A stretch of DNA of 56,222 nucleotides from assembly GCA_024280265.1 (NCBI GenBank), contig JAJRQL010000230.1, positions 1 to 56,222 on the forward strand, in the 5' to 3' direction. The stretch's first letter is position 1; the number at the start of each line of letters is the position of its first letter. This document shows, piece after piece, positions 50,791 through 56,222 of this stretch. The stretch comes from Deltaproteobacteria bacterium. Its GTDB lineage: Bacteria > Desulfobacterota > Desulfobulbia > Desulfobulbales > Desulfocapsaceae. The notes under the pieces are model-generated. The model was given only the letters and a program-made list of their open reading frames with translations, did not search any database and was not told the origin of the DNA. A program made the translations under genes and the position numbers.

Positions 50791-53700
50791 ATGGCCGACG
50801 ATAGTCAGGTATTTCTGAACCGTTGCTTTCTGTTTGATATTGAAACAAACGAGAAGGGTGAGATCTACTCTCTGGGTGCCTGGTATAACGGGAAAAAATT
50901 TAACAGCCGGCAAGGTCAAAAGATCAGGAGAGAAGAGCTTGCCGAATTTGATAACTTCGGGCGTGGCGCGGAGTTTGTTCTTGGTCATAACATCCTTTCT
51001 CACGATCTTCCATGTCTGCGTGAATTTGAGCCGAGCCTCGCCCTCCTGCAGAAGCCGGTGGTTGACACTCTTTACCTCTCGCCCCTGGCCTTTCCGGAAA
51101 ACCCTTATCACAGGCTGGTCAAAAACTACCAGATAGTCAGGGACAGCATTAATAACCCGGCAGAAGATGCCATATTGGCCGGGAAAGTTTTCAGCGAACA
51201 GTGGGAGGCGTTTTTACAGTTACTGGCCGGTGGTTCCGACACCCCTCTGATTTACAGAGGATTTTTTCACCAGGTTGACAGGTTTGCCGGGATTTCTGCT
51301 GCTTTTGAAGCGATGGGGGTACCGCTTGTGGCGGGGGATGACCTTTACGAGGCCTTTTCCTGGCGTATCCAGAAGGATGTCTGCAGGGAGGCTCTGGAAA
51401 GACTCACCGAACAGCTTGTTGATGGGAGAATGGAGCACCCGCCACTGGCCTATGTTCTCGCCTGGTTAATCGTTTCTGGAGGGAATTCTGTCCTGCCACC
51501 CTGGGTTCGGCATCATTTCCCCATCGTGTCCACCATTCTCCATCAGTTACGGGAACAATCCTGCACTGATCCACACTGTGACTATTGTAAGACAAATCAT
51601 AATCCCAGGTTTTTTCTAAAGGAATTTTTTGGTTTTGAGGAGTTTCGGCCTACGCCAACCACTGAAGACGGGCAGAGTCTGCAGGGCGCCATTGTCAGTG
51701 CTGCCGCCCGCAATTCATCTCTTTTTGCCACCCTACCCACTGGTGGAGGGAAAACCCTCTGTTATCTGCTCCCTGCTCTGATGAGGTATCGTCGGCGCAA
51801 CAGTCTGACCATCGTTATTTCTCCATTGCAGGCCCTGATGAAAGATCAGGTGGATAATTTCGCGAAACAGACCGGGACCACCCTGGCCGCGGCCATTAAT
51901 GGAATGCTCTCAATGCCTGAGAGAGGTGAGGTGATGGACGGAGTTCGCCAGGGAGACGTTGGCGTTTTGTATGTCTCGCCGGAACAGTTGCGCAATCGCT
52001 CCTTTGTTCAGACAATCAGTCAGCGTGAAGTCGGTGCCTGGGTTTTTGATGAGGCCCATTGCCTCTCAAAATGTGGGCATGATTTTCGACCGGATTACCT
52101 CTATTCAATTCGCTTTATACGTGAATTTGCCCAGCAGGGAAAGTGTAAAATCCCACCTGTTCAGTGTTTTACTGCCACTGCAAAGAAGGATGTGCAGTCT
52201 GAAATTGTCGATATAATTGGACGAGAACTTGGCTTGCGTATCTTGATTTTCACTGGCGGTCATGAACGGGATAACCTGCATTATGAGGTGTGGCCGGTTG
52301 ATAAGTATGAAAAGGACCAGGCGATCCTGGCTCTACTGAAAAATCGTTATGACAACTCTGGTAGTGTTGTCATTTACTGTGCAACTCGTAAAAACACAGA
52401 AAATTTAGCTGATTTTCTGGCGGCTGCAGGCTACCGGGTTGAAGCCTTTCATGCCGGCCTCGAGCCTTTTGTCAAAAACCGTATCCAGAACGATTTTATC
52501 GCAGGTGAGATTCCGGTCATCTGTGCTACCAATGCCTTTGGAATGGGGATTGACAAGGACGACGTACGGATGGTGATTCATGCAGATATTCCAGGTTCTC
52601 TGGAAAATTATCTTCAGGAGGCGGGACGTGCAGGGCGGGATCGTGAAGAGGCTGAATGCATTCTTATCTTCACTGAGCAGGATGTGGAAGGTCAGTTTCG
52701 AATGAGCAGTAGTTCGAGGTTAACGCAGAGAGATATCGCCCAGATTCTGAAGGGTTTGCGTCATGCCGCAAAGGATAATGGTCAGGTGGTATTAACCTCC
52801 GGAGATATTATCAGGCTTGACAGTGTTGATATCGATGAGGATGAATTTGGCCAGGATAGATACACTAGGGTCAAGACTGCTGTCTCTTGGCTGGAGAGGA
52901 ACGGTTTTCTCCATCGGGATGAGAATAACACTAATGTTTTTCAAGGGAAACCACTGGTTGGTAATCTGGAAGAGGCTGAAAAAAAGATCGGAAAACTTGG
53001 TCTTTCCAGGAGGCAGCGTAAGCGCTGGTTGGATATTCTGACCGTCCTGATGGAAATCCCTCCAGCCAAAGGATTCAGTGCCGACGATCTTGCCGTTCTG
53101 GGATCTTTTGGCACCACAACCAATGACTCCGAGCAGGGAACCGAGACCCAGAGAGTGCTTCGGACCCTGGAAGATATGGCCAAACAGGGCCTTCTTTCAA
53201 AGGAGACTGTTTTAACAGCTTATATCCGTTTTAAGGTCAAAAACAGTTCGGAGAAATTTCTCAAACGGTTCTGCCTGGTGGAAAATGATTTTCTGAAAAT
53301 TCTTCAAGAGACTGTACCGGATGTGGAGCTGGATAAACAGCTGGTGCTAGATTTAAGACAAGTCAATCAACGCCTGATCGATATGGGGCACGGTTATAGT
53401 ACACTTGGGAGTCTGAGCCTGGTTCTTCGGGGCTTAAGTCGTGATGGTAAAGGGTTAGCGGGTCAGAAAGGAAGCGTCAGTATTAAATCAAGGGGTAACA
53501 ACCTCTTCTCTATTATGATCCACCGGGACTGGAAGTCCCTGCGTAAAACAGTCGCTATCCGTCAACAGGCCGCCCATGTGGCGCTTCAAGTTATTCAGTC
53601 CCAACTGCAGGCAACGGCAGGGCCAAGTGCTTCCTTACTGGTGGAATTTACCATGGAGAGGATCGTTGAAGGGCTCAATAAAGATCTGGTACTGTTTTCA

Positions 53701-55989
53701 GAACTTAGAGATCCACTAGCCGCCTCGGAACGGGCTTTGACGTTTATGCACGAGCAGGGAGTGATAATACTGCAGCAGGGGCTGGCTGTCTTCAGGCAAG
53801 CCATGACTATCACCATCGAAGAGGAGGCTAGGGGGAGGCGTTACACCAAGTCGGATTTTGAACCCCTGAAAACCCACTACTCCGAAAAAAATTTTCAGAT
53901 CCATGTTATTAATGAGTATGCCCGTTGTGCCATAAAGAAAATAAGTGTGGCCATGAATTTGGTGCAATCGTACTTCAATGATGAAAAAAATGAATTTGTA
54001 AAACGATTTTTTCCTGGTAAGAAGGAGCTGCTCGAGCGGGCCACCAGTGAACAGTCCTATCAGCGAATTGTTGAGGATTTGTACAACCCGGCTCAGGAGA
54101 GTGTAGTCGCTGCGCCCACTGAGAGCAATATGCTCATCATGGCTGGTCCGGGAGCAGGGAAGACTAGAACAGTTGCCCATCGTGTGGCATATCTGCTCCG
54201 GGTGAAACGGGTGAGACCCCAGGCAATACTGGTACTCTGTTTTAATCGCAGTGCTGCCATCGGCCTGAGGAGGAGGCTGAGGGAGCTGGTGGGTAAAGAT
54301 ATGAGCTGGGTTACAACTTTGACCTTTCATGGATTGGCTTTAAGGCTGACGGGCCGCTCCCTGGTTCGTCACACTGGAGGTGTGCGGGAGGAAGTCGATT
54401 TTTCCAACGTTATCCAAGATGCAGTCGCTCTGCTTAAGGGGAAGTGTGATGTCATAGGATTCGGTGACGATCAGCCGCGGGAGGTTCTGGTAGGCCGGTT
54501 CAGCCATATCCTGGTGGATGAGTATCAGGATATCGATGAGGAACAGTATGAGCTGGTTTCTTTGCTGGCTGGGCGGGAGCTTACAGAAAAGGAAGAGAAA
54601 CTCAGCATCCTGGCAGTGGGAGATGATGACCAGAATATCTATCACTTTCGTGGTGCAAATGTTGATTTTATCAGGCGCTTCAAGATCGATTATCTGGCCG
54701 ATGTCTGTTACCTCACAGAGAACTACCGGTCTACTGCTAATATCATTGCAGTTGCAAACTCGCTTATTGCGCATAACCGGAACAGAATGAAGGGCGAACA
54801 TCCCATTGAGATTAATAGAGCCAGGGCAACCTTACCGGCTGGTGGAAATTGGCAGCTCAGCGATCAGATTGCTTTTGGGAAGGTCCAGTGCCTGCGGGTG
54901 AAGGATAAAATTTCTCAGGCCTTGGTTTTGCTGGAGGAATTACAGCGCTTACAAAGTTTGAGCAGCGATTTTGACATTAACAATTGTGCCATACTGGCTA
55001 GAGAATGGCAGGAACTTGATATTGTACGCGAATTTTTTGAGGCTGAAGCTATTGCGGTGAGCTTGAACTGGGGGAGGAGTGCTTTTCCGAGTCTGACCCG
55101 TATCCGTGAGAATGCCTATCTACTAGACTATCTCCATAATTACAGTGAGGATCAGATCTCCGCTGATGTACTGCTGCAGATTTTACCAGAGCAACTGGCA
55201 AGGGATAATATCTGGCAGAAGAACCTGCGCTCCCTGATCATGGAGTGGCAGAATGAGACGAACAACAGCCCTCAACCGATTGGTCGGGTTGAGAATTATT
55301 TCTATGAATCACTGGTTGACCAGCACCGCTCGAGAAACCTGGAGAACGGTATTTTTCTCTCGACTGTTCATTCGATCAAAGGGCTGGAGTTTGATCACGT
55401 CTTTATCCTCGATGGCAACTGGAAGAAGAAAAGAGGGGAGGAGTTGGAAGAAGAGCGCAGGCTTTACTATGTGGCAATGTCTCGAGCCCGGGAGACCCTC
55501 CAGCTTTTTGACATAGATGGTTCGCAGAATCCACATATAAAGCTTCTTAATAATGAATCTATTATAACTCGTCAATTTTCGCCGGTTCACAAGCAGCATC
55601 GCCAGGTTCCATGCTATGAATTACTTGGAATGAAGGATCTTTTTATAGATTTTGCAGGGAAAAATCAAGACAGTCACCCGATTAATAGCGCTATCAGGGA
55701 ACTGACAACCGGTAGTCGTTTGACAATCAATGGGAAAAATAATGGGCTCTATCTTTTTAATAATGCAGGAATTACTGTGGCCCGCCTTTCAAAAACGGCG
55801 CAGGAAAGGTGGCAGTCCAGGGAAGATACAATAAAAGACATAACGGTCATTGCATTGGCCTGTCGTTACAAGACTGATATTAAGGATCTGGAGTATCAGA
55901 AGCGATGCCGGAGTGACAGCTGGGAGGTCCCTGTTGTTGAGCTGCGCTACTTGGAAGAGGATCCGAGCAGAGGCATGAACTTTGGTTAG
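50791..55989 (+). CDS. DEDD exonuclease-RecQ helicase-UvrD helicase fusion protein
   Basis: I use ATG 50791 with AGGA just upstream; the frame also extends to a GTG at 50767. The 1732-residue product starts with a DnaQ-like exonuclease: DIET (16-19), NILSHD (about 67-72) and NPAEDAILAG (Asp about 126). A CxxxxCxxC cluster near 245 precedes a RecQ helicase with LPTGGGKT (about 315-322), DEAH (420-423) and QEAGRAGRDR. After a middle region of about 450 residues comes a UvrD-type helicase: AGPGAGKT (about 1118), DEYQD (1243-1247), GDDDQNIYHFRGAN and YVAMSRARE (about 1560). All helicase motifs look intact. It probably acts in DNA repair or defence. Confidence 0.88.
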   Translation: MADDSQVFLNRCFLFDIETNEKGEIYSLGAWYNGKKFNSRQGQKIRREELAEFDNFGRGAEFVLGHNILSHDLPCLREFEPSLALLQKPVVDTLYLSPLAFPENPYHRLVKNYQIVRDSINNPAEDAILAGKVFSEQWEAFLQLLAGGSDTPLIYRGFFHQVDRFAGISAAFEAMGVPLVAGDDLYEAFSWRIQKDVCREALERLTEQLVDGRMEHPPLAYVLAWLIVSGGNSVLPPWVRHHFPIVSTILHQLREQSCTDPHCDYCKTNHNPRFFLKEFFGFEEFRPTPTTEDGQSLQGAIVSAAARNSSLFATLPTGGGKTLCYLLPALMRYRRRNSLTIVISPLQALMKDQVDNFAKQTGTTLAAAINGMLSMPERGEVMDGVRQGDVGVLYVSPEQLRNRSFVQTISQREVGAWVFDEAHCLSKCGHDFRPDYLYSIRFIREFAQQGKCKIPPVQCFTATAKKDVQSEIVDIIGRELGLRILIFTGGHERDNLHYEVWPVDKYEKDQAILALLKNRYDNSGSVVIYCATRKNTENLADFLAAAGYRVEAFHAGLEPFVKNRIQNDFIAGEIPVICATNAFGMGIDKDDVRMVIHADIPGSLENYLQEAGRAGRDREEAECILIFTEQDVEGQFRMSSSSRLTQRDIAQILKGLRHAAKDNGQVVLTSGDIIRLDSVDIDEDEFGQDRYTRVKTAVSWLERNGFLHRDENNTNVFQGKPLVGNLEEAEKKIGKLGLSRRQRKRWLDILTVLMEIPPAKGFSADDLAVLGSFGTTTNDSEQGTETQRVLRTLEDMAKQGLLSKETVLTAYIRFKVKNSSEKFLKRFCLVENDFLKILQETVPDVELDKQLVLDLRQVNQRLIDMGHGYSTLGSLSLVLRGLSRDGKGLAGQKGSVSIKSRGNNLFSIMIHRDWKSLRKTVAIRQQAAHVALQVIQSQLQATAGPSASLLVEFTMERIVEGLNKDLVLFSELRDPLAASERALTFMHEQGVIILQQGLAVFRQAMTITIEEEARGRRYTKSDFEPLKTHYSEKNFQIHVINEYARCAIKKISVAMNLVQSYFNDEKNEFVKRFFPGKKELLERATSEQSYQRIVEDLYNPAQESVVAAPTESNMLIMAGPGAGKTRTVAHRVAYLLRVKRVRPQAILVLCFNRSAAIGLRRRLRELVGKDMSWVTTLTFHGLALRLTGRSLVRHTGGVREEVDFSNVIQDAVALLKGKCDVIGFGDDQPREVLVGRFSHILVDEYQDIDEEQYELVSLLAGRELTEKEEKLSILAVGDDDQNIYHFRGANVDFIRRFKIDYLADVCYLTENYRSTANIIAVANSLIAHNRNRMKGEHPIEINRARATLPAGGNWQLSDQIAFGKVQCLRVKDKISQALVLLEELQRLQSLSSDFDINNCAILAREWQELDIVREFFEAEAIAVSLNWGRSAFPSLTRIRENAYLLDYLHNYSEDQISADVLLQILPEQLARDNIWQKNLRSLIMEWQNETNNSPQPIGRVENYFYESLVDQHRSRNLENGIFLSTVHSIKGLEFDHVFILDGNWKKKRGEELEEERRLYYVAMSRARETLQLFDIDGSQNPHIKLLNNESIITRQFSPVHKQHRQVPCYELLGMKDLFIDFAGKNQDSHPINSAIRELTTGSRLTINGKNNGLYLFNNAGITVARLSKTAQERWQSREDTIKDITVIALACRYKTDIKDLEYQKRCRSDSWEVPVVELRYLEEDPSRGMNFG

Positions 55990-56094
55990 CAGGTGTGTAT
56001 GTAACCTGTTCTGTTTTGATAGCAAGGTGCTGGTTAAGCAAGAAATGGAGATGTCAGGTTGCTAAAGGGAAACAGGACTTGGGTTTCGCAAGAC

Positions 56095-56134
56095 CAAAAA
56101 AAGGCCCCAATCAGAATAATCTGAATGGGGCCTT
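56095..56134 (-). terminator. Rho-independent terminator of the rRNA operon
   Basis: The stem AAGGCCCCA (56101-56109) with TGGGGCCTT (56126-56134) is extended inside by TCAGA/TCTGA after one mismatch. On the minus strand a T-run follows. It lies directly past the 5S rRNA 3' end. Confidence 0.88.
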
Positions 56135-56144
56135 TTCTGTAAGA

Positions 56145-56222
56145 AATCGGCGGTGACCTACTCTCCCACATAGTTGCCCATGCAGTACCATCGGCGCAGA
56201 AGAGCTTAACTTCCGTGTTCGG
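56145..56222 (-). rRNA. 5S rRNA, partial (3' part; 5' part beyond the window)
   Basis: The reverse complement contains the conserved 5S segments CCGAACACGGAAGTTAAGC, GCCGATGGTACTGC and GGGAGAGTAGGTCACCGCC. About 78 of roughly 117 bases are inside the window. An rRNA operon therefore runs in from the right on the minus strand. The exact 3' end is estimated. Confidence 0.93.

Noticed and set aside
1-56222. CRISPR arrays or prophage
   Set aside because: No regularly spaced direct repeats, cas genes, integrase or phage structural genes were seen; only small interspersed repeats are present.

Overview
The window looks like a chromosomal segment of a sulfate-reducing or sulfur-disproportionating member of the Desulfobacterota, most likely Desulfobulbales. 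This is inferred from a split archaeal-type glutamate synthase with ferredoxin domains, stand-alone periplasmic binding proteins, a sigma54-type regulatory cluster and interspersed small repeats. No 16S rRNA gene is visible, so the assignment rests on protein style only.

Layout. Positions 1-2500 hold the end of a cysteine-rich protein, a phosphonate-type binding protein and the corpse of an IS91-family (HUH/Y2) transposase bracketed by inverted ends. Positions 2567-7988 (minus) encode a three-gene glutamate synthase whose second intergenic gap carries a 167-bp MITE-like element. Positions 8369-10400 carry a binding protein, a PilZ protein, two TatA-type proteins and another MITE-like element. 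Positions 10458-16911 (minus) form one tight block, topB-rsfS-thrC-purine nucleoside phosphorylase-MTA/SAH deaminase, with an alpha/beta hydrolase upstream of it. Positions 18220-28305 (plus) are the classic translation/RNA-decay block tRNA-Gly(CCC)-rimP-nusA-ylxR-infB-rbfA-nrnA-truB-rpsO-pnp. Next come an RluA-type pseudouridine synthase, dut, a YycJ-like beta-lactamase-fold gene broken by an amber codon, yhbY and a TraB-family gene. Positions 32764-40070 concern the envelope: an MltD-type lytic transglycosylase, a very large class A penicillin-binding protein and a lipoprotein.

Positions 40486-50335 are the most system-like part. A near-consensus sigma54 promoter precedes a TauE/SafE permease, a TIGR02186-type membrane protein, a phosphoenolpyruvate-synthase-like protein whose C-terminus I do not recognise as the usual PEP barrel, a lone receiver and two Usp-like proteins. 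A 40-bp perfect palindrome follows, then a membrane histidine kinase and a sigma54-activating response regulator. The arrangement suggests a self-contained regulon in which the last gene activates the first promoter. Positions 50791-55989 encode a 1732-residue fusion of a DEDD exonuclease, a RecQ helicase and a UvrD helicase. The window ends in a 5S rRNA gene on the minus strand.

The best candidates for something undescribed are the sigma54/PEP-synthase-like/Usp cluster, the exonuclease-RecQ-UvrD fusion and the families of small mobile repeats.
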